DNA of 64,000 bases from DATKJS01 sp050015275 (GCA_050015275.1 JBEKBS010000008.1:34225-98224); one strand, 5' to 3'. Shown: positions 34,693 through 44,121, counted from the stretch's first letter. Translations and numbers: made by a program. Notes: generated by a model not told the origin, from the letters alone.

Positions 34693-35826
34693 ATGAACGG
34701 GATTGAAGTCAGGAAGGTCCACACGAAGCTCGACCTGAAGAAGTTCATCCGTTTTCCCTGGAAAGTCTACAAGGGCGATCCTTTTTGGGTCCCGCCGCTC
34801 CTCATGGAGATGAAGGACAGGCTCGACCGCCGGAAGCATCCCTTTTTCGAGCACGCGGAGGCCGATTATTTCCTGGCCTATCGCGGGCCCGATGTCGTCG
34901 GCCGCATCGCCGCGATCCTCGACCGGAACCACAACGAGTGCCACCACGAGAGGGTCGCCTTTTTCGGGCTCTATGAGAGTTTCGACGACCCCGAGACGGC
35001 CCGGGAGCTCATCGACGCCGCAGCGGCCTGGGGCCGGGACCGGGGCATGGACATCCTCCGCGGTCCGGTGAACCTATCGCTGAACGACGAGTGCGCCTTC
35101 CTCCTCGAGGGCTTCGAGGCCCCGCCGGTCGTCATGATGCCCTACAACCCGCGGTACTACCTCGAGCTCATGGCTGCGTGCGGCCTGGCCAAGGCCAAGG
35201 ACCTCCACGCGTTCCATATGACCCGGGACCGCCAGCGCTCAGCCAAGGCCGAAGAGCTCATGGAGCGGCTCCGGAGCTTGCAACAGTTCACCTTCCGGAC
35301 CGTGACCAAAGCCCGGCTCCAGCAGGACGCCATGGACATCGCCAGGATCTACAACGACGGCTGGCGGAACAACTGGGGCTTCGTCCCCTGGACGGAAAAC
35401 GAGATGAAGCACATGGCCAAGAACCTGGCCCAGTTGGCCGACCTGGACCTCGTCCTCTTCGCCGAGCATCGGGGGCGGACGGTCGGTTTCGCCTGCGCCC
35501 TCCCCGATTTCAACCAGGTCTTCATCAAGATGAACGGCCGGTTGGTGCCCTTCGGGATCTTCAAGTTCCTGGCCGGGCGGCGCAAGATCACGGGCGTCCG
35601 GGCGCTCGTCTTCGGAGTCATCCCCGAGTACATGCACACGGGCCTGGCCTATCTCCTCTACGACGAGTTCGAAAAGGCGATCATCGCCAAGGGCTACGGA
35701 TGGTGCGAACTGTCCTGGCAGCTCGAGGATAACGAGGCCATCAACCGCTTCGCGGCCTCGATCGGGGCGGCGCCCTATCGCAAGTACCGCATCTATGAAA
35801 AACGGATCACACCGGGAGGAGCATGA
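34693..35826 (+). CDS. GNAT-like acetyltransferase family protein
   Basis: 377 residues. The C-terminal half (about 180-370) has the order of GNAT strands: DLVLFAEHRGRTVGFACALPD, then VRALVFGVIPEYMHTGLAYLLYDEFEKAI (acetyl-CoA-binding strand-helix) and WCELSWQLEDNEAINRFAASIGAAPYRKYRIYEK. The N-terminal part resembles a degenerate second GNAT fold (WVPPLLMEMKDRLD, then ADYFLAYRGPDVVGRIAAI), a tandem arrangement found in a conserved uncharacterised group. Substrate unknown. GAAGGAGAGG precedes ATG 34693. It overlaps ribH by 4 bp (ATGA), so it is translationally coupled to riboflavin synthesis, though a functional link is not obvious. Confidence 0.8.
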   Translation: MNGIEVRKVHTKLDLKKFIRFPWKVYKGDPFWVPPLLMEMKDRLDRRKHPFFEHAEADYFLAYRGPDVVGRIAAILDRNHNECHHERVAFFGLYESFDDPETARELIDAAAAWGRDRGMDILRGPVNLSLNDECAFLLEGFEAPPVVMMPYNPRYYLELMAACGLAKAKDLHAFHMTRDRQRSAKAEELMERLRSLQQFTFRTVTKARLQQDAMDIARIYNDGWRNNWGFVPWTENEMKHMAKNLAQLADLDLVLFAEHRGRTVGFACALPDFNQVFIKMNGRLVPFGIFKFLAGRRKITGVRALVFGVIPEYMHTGLAYLLYDEFEKAIIAKGYGWCELSWQLEDNEAINRFAASIGAAPYRKYRIYEKRITPGGA

Positions 35827-36302
35827 AGGAGATGAAAACCTACCAAGGAAAGCTTCAGGCCAAAGGATTCAAGATCGGGATCGTTGTCAGCCGGTTCAAC
35901 AGCTTCATTTCCGAGCGGCTGCTCGAAGGGGCGCTAGAGGCTCTGGAAAAAATGGGCGCCCAGGACGCCGACCTCACGGTTTACAAGGTTCCGGGGTCGT
36001 TCGAGGTCCCCTTGGTCGCGAAGAAGATCGCCAAGGCCGGGAAGGCCGACGGCATCCTCTGCATCGGGGCCCTCATCCGCGGCGACACGCCCCATTTCGA
36101 TTTCCTCGGCGCCGAGGTCACCAAGGGCCTCGCCCAGATCGCAATGGAGGAGGGCGTCCCGATCGCCTTCGGGATCCTGACCGTGGACACGGTCGAGCAG
36201 GGGATCGAGCGGGCCGGCACCAAGGCCGGGAACAAGGGCTACGATTCCGCCTTCTCCCTGGTCGAGACGCTGAATCTGCTCAAGGAGTCGGGGCTCCGCT
36301 GA
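35823..36302 (+). CDS. ribH: 6,7-dimethyl-8-ribityllumazine synthase
   Basis: 159 residues, the full length of lumazine synthase. Motifs: IGIVVSRFNSFISERLLEGA, VPGSFEVPLVAKK, CIGALIRGDTPHFDF (with the catalytic His) and FGILTVDTVEQGIERAG, the phosphate-binding region. It condenses 5-amino-6-ribitylamino-uracil with dihydroxybutanone phosphate, the penultimate step to riboflavin, usually as a pentamer or 60-mer. The remaining rib genes are not in the window. nusB follows 21 bp later, a pairing common across bacteria. Confidence 0.97.
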   Translation: MKEMKTYQGKLQAKGFKIGIVVSRFNSFISERLLEGALEALEKMGAQDADLTVYKVPGSFEVPLVAKKIAKAGKADGILCIGALIRGDTPHFDFLGAEVTKGLAQIAMEEGVPIAFGILTVDTVEQGIERAGTKAGNKGYDSAFSLVETLNLLKESGLR

Positions 36303-36323
36303 CCGGATCCTGAGGGGCCCGCC

Positions 36324-36773
36324 ATGGGGAAACGACGGAAAGCGCGGGAGTGCGCGCTCCAGATCCTCTTCCAGCTCGAGTTCAATACGGCCGACCCGCG
36401 GACCCTCATCCGCCAGTACTGGGAATACCAAAAAACGACGGGCGACGTCCGGGAATACGGCGGCTGGCTCGTCGACAGGATCATGGACCGCCGCGACGAG
36501 ATCGACCTTTCCATCCAGTCGGCCTCGAAGAACTGGCGCCTGGCGCGCATGGGCGTCGTCGACAGGAACATCCTGAGGATCGCCGTCTGCGAGCTCCTCT
36601 ATGCGCCGGCCCTGGCCCCGGCCATCGTCATCAACGAAGCGATCGAGATCGCCAAGCGATACAGCGGACAGGAGTCCGCGACGTTCGTCAACGGGATCCT
36701 CGACGCCATCAAGAAGCGGCTCAAGCCGCGCCCCGCCCCCCCCGGCCGGAGCGGGCCAAGAAGGACACCATGA
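36324..36773 (+). CDS. nusB: Transcription antitermination factor NusB
   Basis: 149 residues. The all-helical NusB fold is recognisable from RRKARECALQILFQLEF at the start, then WRLARMGVVDRNILRIAVCELLY, and INEAIEIAKRYSGQESATFVNGILDAI near the end. NusB with NusE binds boxA of rRNA leader transcripts for antitermination. The Pro/Arg-rich last 15 residues are variable. It overlaps lysS by 4 bp (ATGA). This sits within a run of same-strand genes from the acetyltransferase to lolD. Confidence 0.96.
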   Translation: MGKRRKARECALQILFQLEFNTADPRTLIRQYWEYQKTTGDVREYGGWLVDRIMDRRDEIDLSIQSASKNWRLARMGVVDRNILRIAVCELLYAPALAPAIVINEAIEIAKRYSGQESATFVNGILDAIKKRLKPRPAPPGRSGPRRTP

Positions 36774-38296
36774 GCAAGAGAGAGGACATCCAGGAAAAAG
36801 GACAGGAACCGCCCCGGCCCGACGAGCGGGACACTGACCAGGAACTCGCCCGCCGGGAGAAGCTCCGCCGCCTCGCCGAGGAGGGGGTCGATCTTTTCCC
36901 GTACAAGGCCGGCAGGACCCACTCCGTCCACGAGATCGTCGGCGCCTTCGCCTCGCTCACCAAGGAGGAGCTCGAGGAGAAGAAGATGCCCGTCGAGGTC
37001 CCGGGGCGGATCCTCTCGATCCGGAAAATGGGCCGGGCGACGTTCTTCCACATCTCGGACGGCCGGGCCCGGCTCCAGGCCTATATCCGGGAGGACGTCG
37101 CGGGGGCCCGGACCTACGAGCTCTTTTCCCTGCTCGACATCGGCGACGTCCTTTCGGTCCGCGGGACCCTGTTCAAGACGCGGACGGGCGAGCTGACCGT
37201 CCTCTGCGAGTCCTTCACGTTCCTGGCCAAGGCCCTCCACCCGCTCCCGGAGAAGTGGCACGGCCTCCAGGACATCGAACTCCGCTACCGGAGGCGGTAC
37301 CTCGACCTCGTCATGAACCCCGAGGTGGGCGACGTCTTCCGCCTCCGGAGCTCCATCGTGGCCTACATCCGCCGCTTCTTCGACGCCCGGGGCTACATTG
37401 AGGTCGAGACGCCCATGATGCACACCATCCCCGGCGGCGCCCTGGCTCGGCCCTTCAGGACGTCCCACAACGCCCTCGGCCTGGACCTCTACCTCCGGAT
37501 CGCGCCCGAGCTCTACCTGAAAAGGCTCGTCGTCGGCGGGCTCGACAAGGTCTACGAGATCAACAGGAGCTTCCGGAACGAAGGGATCGACGCCCAGCAC
37601 AACCCGGAGTTCACCATGCTCGAGTTCTATGAAGCGTACAAGGACTATTACGACATGATGGACCTCACCGAAGAGCTCCTGACCGGGATGGCCCTCAGCC
37701 TCCTCGGGACCGACGAGGTCCCCTTTGGCGAGCAGACGATCTCTTTCAAAAGGCCGTATCCGAGATTGAAGTTCATGGACGCCTGCGTCCGATACAGCGG
37801 CCTGGCCCCCAGCCGGTTCTCCGACCGAAAGGACCTCGTGGAGTTCGCGGCGACCCTGGCCCCGGACAAAAAGCCCCTGACCTACGGGAAGGCCCTCGAC
37901 ATCATCTTTGACCGGTTCGTCAAGGACAACATCGTCCAGCCGACGTTCATCATGAACCCGCCCAAGGAGATCTCGCCGCTGGCCAAGACCTCTCGGGACG
38001 ATCCCGAGGAGGCCGAGAGGTTCGAGCTCCTCGCGGGGGGGATGGAGATCGCCAACGCGTTTTCCGAGCTCACCGACCCCGCCGAACAGCGGGCCCGCTT
38101 CGAGGAGCAGGCGGAGGAGAAGAAGAAGGGGGACGAGGAGTCCCACGCCGTGGACATGGACTACGTGGAGGCCCTCGAGTACGGACTGCCGCCGACGGGA
38201 GGGGAGGGCATAGGCATCGACCGGCTGACCATGATCCTGGCCAACCGGAGGTCCATCCGGGAGGTCATCCTGTTCCCGCTCCTCAGGCCGAGATGA
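36770..38296 (+). CDS. lysS: Lysyl-tRNA synthetase, class II
   Basis: 508 residues. An N-terminal OB-fold anticodon-binding domain (VPGRILSIRKMGRATFFHISDG) is followed by the class II core with motif 1 (IEVETPMMHTIPGGALARPF), motif 2 (FRNEGIDAQHNPEFTMLEFYEAY) and motif 3 (GEGIGIDRLTMILANRRSIREVILFP). The first ~40 residues are charged and variable. Start ATG 36770 has AAGGA 5 nt upstream and overlaps nusB. Class II LysRS is the usual bacterial form. A 45-bp spacer separates it from the lipoprotein-releasing permease. Confidence 0.97.
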   Translation: MSKREDIQEKGQEPPRPDERDTDQELARREKLRRLAEEGVDLFPYKAGRTHSVHEIVGAFASLTKEELEEKKMPVEVPGRILSIRKMGRATFFHISDGRARLQAYIREDVAGARTYELFSLLDIGDVLSVRGTLFKTRTGELTVLCESFTFLAKALHPLPEKWHGLQDIELRYRRRYLDLVMNPEVGDVFRLRSSIVAYIRRFFDARGYIEVETPMMHTIPGGALARPFRTSHNALGLDLYLRIAPELYLKRLVVGGLDKVYEINRSFRNEGIDAQHNPEFTMLEFYEAYKDYYDMMDLTEELLTGMALSLLGTDEVPFGEQTISFKRPYPRLKFMDACVRYSGLAPSRFSDRKDLVEFAATLAPDKKPLTYGKALDIIFDRFVKDNIVQPTFIMNPPKEISPLAKTSRDDPEEAERFELLAGGMEIANAFSELTDPAEQRARFEEQAEEKKKGDEESHAVDMDYVEALEYGLPPTGGEGIGIDRLTMILANRRSIREVILFPLLRPR

Positions 38297-38341
38297 GCGA
38301 ACGCACGGCGGCGGGGTCGCGGGGCCGGAGTTGAGACGCCG

Positions 38342-39562
38342 ATGACATTCGAGCTGTTCGTCGCGCGCCGTTACCTGACGGCCCGGAGAAAGCAGGCCTT
38401 CATCTCCGTCATCACCTTGATCTCCATCCTCGGGATCATGATCGGGGTCGCGGCCCTGGTCATCGCCATCGCCCTCATCACGGGCTTCCAGGAGGACGTC
38501 CAGGCCAAGATCCTGGGGGCCACGTCGCACATCATGGTCCAGGACCTCTCGAGCGAGGGCCTGCCGCGCTACCTCGAAGTCGCGGACAAGGTCCAGGCAG
38601 AGAAGGGGGTGCTGTCCGTGACGCCGGTCGTTTATAACGAGGTCATCATCACCGGGCTGGCCAAGACCAAGGGGGCCCTGCTCAAAGGGCTTGATTTCGG
38701 CCGGGAGCTCCCCGGCGCCGCCTGGCTCCAGAAGCTCGAGGCCGGCAAGGTCCCGGCGCCGGGCGGCGAGCGCGAAGGCATCCTCCTCGGCCGGCAGCTC
38801 GCCTTCGAGATCGGTGCCCAGCCGGGGGACATCGTGGACGTCGTCACGGCCTCCTCGAACCTGTCGCCGATGGGGCTCCTGCCGAAGCGCAAGAGGTTCC
38901 TGGTCACGGGGATCTTCAACACGGGCCTGTACGAGTTCGACGCCACGACGGCCCTGGTCTCCCTGCCCACGGCCCAGAAGCTTTTCAACCTCGAAGGGCG
39001 GGTGAGCTTCCTCCAGGTCAAGATCCGGAACATCTTCGAGGCGCCGGCCATCGCCGGGCGGATCAAGGCGGGGCTGCCGCCCACGGTTTATGTGACGACC
39101 TGGATGGAACTCAACCGGAACCTTTTCTCGGCCCTGAAGCTCGAGAAGAACATCATGTTCCTGACCATCGCGCTGATCGTCATCGTGGCCGCCCTTAACA
39201 TCATCGCAACCCTGATCCTGATGGTCATGGAGAAAACGAGGGACATCGGGATCCTCATGGCCATGGGGGCGACGCCCCTGAACATCAGGCGGGTGTTCTT
39301 TTACCAGGGCGCCCTTATCGGCGTCCTGGGAACGGGCCTCGGCGTCCTCCTCGGGCTCGCCTGGTGCTGGCTGGCCAACACGTTCCAGCTCATCCGGGTC
39401 CCCGTGGACGTCTACCAGATCTCCTACGTCCCGTTCCGGCTCAGCACCGTCGACCTCCTGGCCATCGTCGGCGTCACCCTCGCCATCAGCTTCGTCTCGA
39501 CCCTCTTCCCGGCCTGGCGCGCCTCCAAGGTCGACCCGGTCGTGGCTTTGAAATATGAATGA
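38342..39562 (+). CDS. lolC: Lipoprotein-releasing permease LolC/LolE family
   Basis: 406 residues: FVARRYLTARRKQAFISVITLISILGIMIGVAALVIAIALITGFQ at the N-terminus (TM1 and its coupling region), a periplasmic domain to ~265, then three TM segments with MEKTRDIGILMAMGATPLNIRRVFFYQG and the end PAWRASKVDPVVALKYE. With LolD it extracts lipoproteins from the inner membrane for transfer to LolA. Only one LolC/E-type gene is here, so the permease could be a homodimer (LolF-like) or have a partner elsewhere. It overlaps lolD by 8 bp. Confidence 0.92.
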   Translation: MTFELFVARRYLTARRKQAFISVITLISILGIMIGVAALVIAIALITGFQEDVQAKILGATSHIMVQDLSSEGLPRYLEVADKVQAEKGVLSVTPVVYNEVIITGLAKTKGALLKGLDFGRELPGAAWLQKLEAGKVPAPGGEREGILLGRQLAFEIGAQPGDIVDVVTASSNLSPMGLLPKRKRFLVTGIFNTGLYEFDATTALVSLPTAQKLFNLEGRVSFLQVKIRNIFEAPAIAGRIKAGLPPTVYVTTWMELNRNLFSALKLEKNIMFLTIALIVIVAALNIIATLILMVMEKTRDIGILMAMGATPLNIRRVFFYQGALIGVLGTGLGVLLGLAWCWLANTFQLIRVPVDVYQISYVPFRLSTVDLLAIVGVTLAISFVSTLFPAWRASKVDPVVALKYE

Positions 39563-40250
39563 CATCCTGTTGAAGGCCGAAAACCTGGGGAAATTCTATC
39601 CCCTTCCCAAGGGGGTCCTCCGCGTCTTCGAGGGCCTGGACTTCGAGCTCCAAAGGGGGGACCTGGCGGCCATCATGGGAGCCTCCGGGGTCGGGAAGAC
39701 GACGCTCCTCAACCTCCTCGGCGCCCTGGACCGGCCCTCGGAGGGCCGGGTAATCCTCGACGGCGAGGACCTGTTCGCCGGAACAGAACGGGACGTCGCC
39801 GCCGTCAGGAACCGGAAGATCGGCTTCGTTTTCCAGTTCTTTCATCTCCTCCCCGAATTTTCGGCCCTGGAGAACGTCAGCTTCCCCCTGATGATCCAGG
39901 GGCTCGGGAGGAAAGAGGCCTTCGACCGGGCCCGCGCCCTGCTCGTAGATGTCTCGCTCGAGGAGAAGGCCGATGCCCGTCCGGGCCGGCTCTCGGGCGG
40001 CGAGCAGCAGCGGGTGGCCATCGCCCGGGCCCTGGTCAGCGAACCCCGGCTGCTCCTGGCCGACGAGCCCACGGGAAACCTCGACTGGAAATCGGGCGAG
40101 ATGATCCTCCGCCTGATCCTCGACCTCCACGCGAGGAAAGACCTGTCCTCGATCATCGTCACCCACAACGAGAAGATCGCCCGGTATTGCCATAAGCTCT
40201 ACCTCATGGAGGCCGGGGAGCTGAAACTTTTATCCGAACCCCTGAGTTAA
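39555..40250 (+). CDS. lolD: Lipoprotein-releasing ATPase LolD
   Basis: 231 residues. Walker A GASGVGKTT, Q-loop FVFQFFHLLPEFSALENV, signature LSGGEQQRVAIARAL, Walker B LLLADEPTGNLD and the switch His in IIVTHNEKIA. The GNLD form and FQFFHLLPEF stretch are typical of LolD and its MacB relatives. It powers lipoprotein release from the inner membrane with the permease just upstream, with which it overlaps by 8 bp. bamA follows after 132 bp with its own promoter. Confidence 0.93.
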   Translation: MNDILLKAENLGKFYPLPKGVLRVFEGLDFELQRGDLAAIMGASGVGKTTLLNLLGALDRPSEGRVILDGEDLFAGTERDVAAVRNRKIGFVFQFFHLLPEFSALENVSFPLMIQGLGRKEAFDRARALLVDVSLEEKADARPGRLSGGEQQRVAIARALVSEPRLLLADEPTGNLDWKSGEMILRLILDLHARKDLSSIIVTHNEKIARYCHKLYLMEAGELKLLSEPLS

Positions 40251-40344
40251 GGACAATGTGACAGGCAGGCCGGCCCGTCCATCTATGCCTCGTCATCCCC
40301 GGTGCGGACAGCGCTCCAGGAAGGGCCGGGCCCCCGGCCGATTT

Positions 40345-40373
40345 TTGATAAAACGGGGAGAATATGGTATAAG
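40345..40373 (+). promoter_or_regulatory. Promoter of bamA
   Basis: TTGATA (40345-40350), 17 bp, TATAAG (40368-40373). The -10 ends 9 nt before the bamA ATG, so the leader is only about 2-3 nt. Confidence 0.75.
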
Positions 40374-40382
40374 GATTGCTCA

Positions 40383-42677
40383 ATGAGAAAGATCATCCTG
40401 GCGCTGTTCCTGGCCGTCCTCCCCGGACTGCTCTCCGCCCAAGAGATCCTGGAGAAGATCGAGGTCGCCGGGAACGACCGGGTGACACGGGAGACCATCC
40501 TCTATTATATCTCGGTGAGGGAAGGCGATTACTTCAGCGAAGACCAGGTCAAAAGGGACTTCCGGGTCCTCTGGTCCACCGGCTTTTTCGCCAATCTCAG
40601 GATCGAGGACCTCCCCGGGACGCGGGGAAAGATCATCCGGATCACGGTCGAGGAGAACCCCATCATCAAGGCCTTGACCTTCAAGACCGGGAAAAAGCTC
40701 AAGGAAAGCGACATCGTCAGCAAGCTCAAGGAAAAAGACCAGTTCATTCTTCCTTATTCCTATTACAGCCCCGCCAAGGTCCAGAAGGTGAAGCAGACGA
40801 TCATGGACCTTCTCAGCGAAAAGGGCCTCCTGGCGGCCAAGATCGACATCGAGGCCAGGAAGCAGGGCAAGAACGAGGTCGAGGTCCTGATCAAGATCGA
40901 CGAGGGTCCCAAGGTCCGGGTCGGCGACGTCGTCTTCGTGGGCGACACGAAGATGCCCGCCAGCGCCCTCCGCTGGGCCATGAGTGAAAACCGGCCCCAC
41001 ACCCTTTTCAACTGGGCCGCCGGCAAAGACGTGTACAAGCAGAACAAGCTCAAGGAAGGCACCGACCAGATCAAGAAGATGTATCAGGAGAACGGGTACA
41101 TGGAGGCCACGGTCGGGGAGCCCCGGGTCGAGGAATACGAAAAACAGAATGTTTTCTTCAAGAAGCAGAAGATGATGCGCGTCATCATCCCCGTCAACCC
41201 CGGCTACCTCTACCGGACCGGCGAGATCAGGATCGAGGGGAACAAGGCCTTCGCCGCCAAGGGGCTCCGGAACCTGGTCAAGCTCCAGCCGGGCGAGGTC
41301 TACAACATCAAGCTCCGGGAGAAAACGGTCGAGGACATCGCGGAGCTTTACCGTAACTTCGGGCACCTCTACATCCAGGTCGCGCCCGTGGAGAACCTCG
41401 ACCCCAAGAGAAAGGTCGTCAACGTCACCTTTTCCGTCTACGAGGGCGAGATCGTCTATCTCAACCGCCTGGAGTTCAAGGGCAATAATTACACCAAGGA
41501 CAAGGTCATCCGCCGGGAGATGCTGGTCCGGGAAGGCGACCGGTTCAGCCTGGCGATGTTCAAGGACAGCCTGCTCCGCATCAAGCAGCTCGGTCTCGTG
41601 GACCTCGAGAAGGACCCCGACATGAAGCCGAACCCCGACGACCCGACCAAGATGGACGTTGTCGTGCCGGTCAAGGAGCTCCAGCGGAACAACATCCAGT
41701 TCTCGGCCGGCTACAGCGGGTACGACGGGACCTTCGTGGCCTTTGGCTACTCCACGGTCAACTTCCTGGGGTCCGGAGAGAACGTGGACCTCCAGCTCCA
41801 GCAGGGCAAGCGGGTCAAGAACTACTCGGTGGGGTTCTCCGAGCCCTACCTGTTCGACCAGCCGATGACGGCCGGCGTCAATCTCTACGATCGGTATGCC
41901 GACTACAGCTCCCTCGGTCTCTACACCCAGAAATCGATCGGCGTTGACCTGACCCTGGGGGCCCGGCTCCTCGGCTACTGGCGGGCGAACGCGACGTACA
42001 CGATCCAGAGGGTCAACGTTTCCTATCCTGCGGACTCGCTGATGTCGTCGATCTACGGCTCCGGCGAGTATTATGAGAGCTCCATCACCCCGATGATCTA
42101 CCGGTCGACGATCGACAGCCCCCTGACGCCCACCCGGGGGACCATGTACTCGGCCTCGGTCAAGTTCGCCGGGTCGTTCCTCGGCGGCGATATCAACATC
42201 ATCAAGCCCCAGCTCGAGTTCGCCCACTACCAGCCGTTCATCGCCAAGCACACGATCGGCTTCCATGTCGAATACGTTTACATCAGGGCCTACGACAACT
42301 CCCTGGTGCCCTACTGGGAAAAGTCATTCCTCGGCGGGGAACGCTCCATCCGGGGCTACGAAGTCTACACGATCGGCCCCCGGGACGTGAACGGCTACAA
42401 CATGGGCGGCAACAAGTCCATCGTCATCAACGCGGAGTACATCATCCCCGTCGGCGGGCCCCTGTATGCGATCTTATTCTATGATGTCGGGAACTCGCTC
42501 GCGCCGGCCCAAAACTTCAGCTTGTCGGACATGTACACGTCGACCGGCGTCGAAGCCCGGATCTTCATCCCGGCGCTCCGGGTCCCCTTCAGGCTGATCT
42601 TCGCGTACAACAACCGCACAACCATCAACAGCAATTCGAACTTCGCCTTCCGTTTCGCCGTCGGCACGACGTTTTAG
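40383..42677 (+). CDS. bamA: Outer membrane protein assembly factor BamA
   Basis: About 764 residues. Signal peptide (MRKIILALFLAVLPGLLSA, cleaved before QEIL), then tandem POTRA domains, about five to residue 345 (repeats such as EILEKIEVAGNDRVTRETILYY and GEIRIEGNKAFAAKGLRNLV), then an Omp85 beta-barrel to the end. The barrel contains the conserved SIRGYE motif (about 655) in lid loop L6 and ends with FAFRFAVGTTF. It inserts beta-barrel proteins into the outer membrane. Start ATG 40383 is at the signal peptide; earlier in-frame starts lie before the promoter. No Shine-Dalgarno sequence. Confidence 0.95.
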   Translation: MRKIILALFLAVLPGLLSAQEILEKIEVAGNDRVTRETILYYISVREGDYFSEDQVKRDFRVLWSTGFFANLRIEDLPGTRGKIIRITVEENPIIKALTFKTGKKLKESDIVSKLKEKDQFILPYSYYSPAKVQKVKQTIMDLLSEKGLLAAKIDIEARKQGKNEVEVLIKIDEGPKVRVGDVVFVGDTKMPASALRWAMSENRPHTLFNWAAGKDVYKQNKLKEGTDQIKKMYQENGYMEATVGEPRVEEYEKQNVFFKKQKMMRVIIPVNPGYLYRTGEIRIEGNKAFAAKGLRNLVKLQPGEVYNIKLREKTVEDIAELYRNFGHLYIQVAPVENLDPKRKVVNVTFSVYEGEIVYLNRLEFKGNNYTKDKVIRREMLVREGDRFSLAMFKDSLLRIKQLGLVDLEKDPDMKPNPDDPTKMDVVVPVKELQRNNIQFSAGYSGYDGTFVAFGYSTVNFLGSGENVDLQLQQGKRVKNYSVGFSEPYLFDQPMTAGVNLYDRYADYSSLGLYTQKSIGVDLTLGARLLGYWRANATYTIQRVNVSYPADSLMSSIYGSGEYYESSITPMIYRSTIDSPLTPTRGTMYSASVKFAGSFLGGDINIIKPQLEFAHYQPFIAKHTIGFHVEYVYIRAYDNSLVPYWEKSFLGGERSIRGYEVYTIGPRDVNGYNMGGNKSIVINAEYIIPVGGPLYAILFYDVGNSLAPAQNFSLSDMYTSTGVEARIFIPALRVPFRLIFAYNNRTTINSNSNFAFRFAVGTTF

Positions 42678-42717
42678 CGGCCCGGAGGCCGGACAAGGCA
42701 TCATGGGAGGTCGCGTC

Positions 42718-43212
42718 ATGATTTCGGTCGAAGACATCTCCAGGCTTCTTCCGCACCGGTTCCCTTTCTTGCTCATCGACAGGGTCATCGATTTCACCCC
42801 GGAAAAGTCCATCGTGGCCCTGAAGAACGTGACCTGCAACGAGCAGTTCTTCCAAGGGCATTTCCCCGACTGGAAGATCATGCCGGGCGTCCTGATCATC
42901 GAGGCCATCGCCCAGGCCGGGGCCGTCCTTTTCTTCAACTCGATCCCGGACCCCGACCGCAAGTTCATTCTCCTGAGCAAGCTCGACAAGGCCAAGTTCA
43001 AGAGGATGGTCACCCCCGGAGACCAGATCCGGATCGAGGTCCAGTGGATCCGGCGGAAAGGGCGGATCTTTCAGATGAAGGGGAAAGCCCTCGTCGAGGG
43101 CGAGGTCGCCGCCGAGGGGGAGATGCTGGCCACGGTCCTGGACATCGAAGAGTTGGCGGACAAGAAAAAGGGGAACGCGTCGTCCCGGCCTTCCCCTGCC
43201 GCGGGATCCTGA
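42718..43212 (+). CDS. fabZ: 3-hydroxyacyl-ACP dehydratase FabZ
   Basis: About 164 residues of the hot-dog fold FabZ. ISRLLPHRFPFLLIDRV starts it, then FFQGHFPDWKIMPGVLIIEAIAQAGAVL with the catalytic His in GHFP and Glu in IIEAIAQ, then the closing strands. It dehydrates 3-hydroxyacyl-ACP in fatty acid and lipid A precursor synthesis. Start ATG 42718 has GGGAGG 7 nt upstream; ATG 42703 lies before that site. Encoded 40 bp after bamA, as in many genomes where envelope assembly and lipid genes cluster. Confidence 0.95.
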   Translation: MISVEDISRLLPHRFPFLLIDRVIDFTPEKSIVALKNVTCNEQFFQGHFPDWKIMPGVLIIEAIAQAGAVLFFNSIPDPDRKFILLSKLDKAKFKRMVTPGDQIRIEVQWIRRKGRIFQMKGKALVEGEVAAEGEMLATVLDIEELADKKKGNASSRPSPAAGS

Positions 43213-43360
43213 CCGGCCCGCCCTTCGTCGCTGGCCCGGCCCGGTCTCCTTCCCCAAGGCCCGGCGAACCGGGTCCGTCCCCTCAATGAGGGTCCCGATC
43301 TTTCAAAAAAGAGCCCTCCGGCTTCCGGCCCAGCCGGTCGTCATCCGGAGAGAGCGAAGA

Positions 43361-44092
43361 TCACTTGTTCATCGAGAAGAGGGAATCCTCGAGGTTGTTG
43401 TTGTACGTGACCTTGGTAATGGTCATTTTCACGAACTCAGCGCCGTCCTGGAGAATCTTGACCGTGTGCGGCACGAGGGATTGGCCGACCTTCTGGTAGT
43501 CGGACGGATACGCCTCCGTTTTGACATCCACCCCCCCCTGGCCGAGTCCCATGGTTTCCGTCTTATAAGGGAGGTATGTCGCCGGATCGATGTAGATCGT
43601 GGTCACGTGGGCGTCGGCGGTCTTCTGCTCGAGGACCAGGTACTCCTTGTTCTCGATCTTGGCTTTCGGCTTGACGGCATAGGTGATGCCGTATTTCTGC
43701 GGATTGAGAAGGTAATCGTTGCCCATGGCTTGACGGGCGAATTCCTTGGCCTGGGCTTCCGGCATCTCCTCGGTCGCCCCCGTCTGGGGGTTGGTGAACC
43801 AGGCTTTCTGGCCGTCATAGGCCTGGGTGATGGCCATGTTCATGATGTCCATGTCCATCCGGTACTTGTTCGGCTCTTTCTGGTAGAGCGTGAAAGTCCC
43901 GTTCATGCCCATCGATACGAGCTCCATAGTTCCCGAGCTCGTGGTGTCCTTGACCGTTTCCAGGTACTTGCGTCCGCCCTGGGCGTCGATCATCTTTTTC
44001 AGGACATCCTGGGCGTTCTGCCCGTATCCCGGCAGCGCGGCGACAGAAACCAGGATCAAGGCCGCCATGGTCCAAGAGAAGAGTTTCTTCAT
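43361..44092 (-). CDS. Exported LolA/RseB-like lipoprotein-binding-fold protein
   Basis: 243 residues with a clear signal peptide (MKKLFSWTMAALILVSVAALPGYGQ). The body is beta-rich with the pattern of the LolA/LolB/RseB superfamily: TSSGTMELVSMGMNGTFTLYQKEPNKYRMDM, then YDGQKAWFTNP, and DPATYLPYKTETMGLGQGGVDVKTEAYPSDYQKV. Such proteins have a cup-shaped beta-sheet that holds lipid. It may carry lipids or lipoproteins across the periplasm, matching the lolC/lolD genes nearby, but it is not a close LolA. AGGAGG precedes the ATG. Single gene with its own promoter. Confidence 0.75.
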   Translation of the reverse strand: MKKLFSWTMAALILVSVAALPGYGQNAQDVLKKMIDAQGGRKYLETVKDTTSSGTMELVSMGMNGTFTLYQKEPNKYRMDMDIMNMAITQAYDGQKAWFTNPQTGATEEMPEAQAKEFARQAMGNDYLLNPQKYGITYAVKPKAKIENKEYLVLEQKTADAHVTTIYIDPATYLPYKTETMGLGQGGVDVKTEAYPSDYQKVGQSLVPHTVKILQDGAEFVKMTITKVTYNNNLEDSLFSMNK

Positions 44093-44121
44093 GAAAGCCT
44101 CCTTAAAGATTTACCGTGAGG

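Noticed and set aside
36599..39565. Nearly 1000-codon open frame antisense to nusB, lysS and lolC
   Set aside because: Asp/Glu/Arg/Gly-rich low-complexity translation typical of antisense frames; all three sense genes are certain.
40380..42266. Long open frame antisense to bamA
   Set aside because: No recognisable fold; overlaps a certain gene on the other strand.
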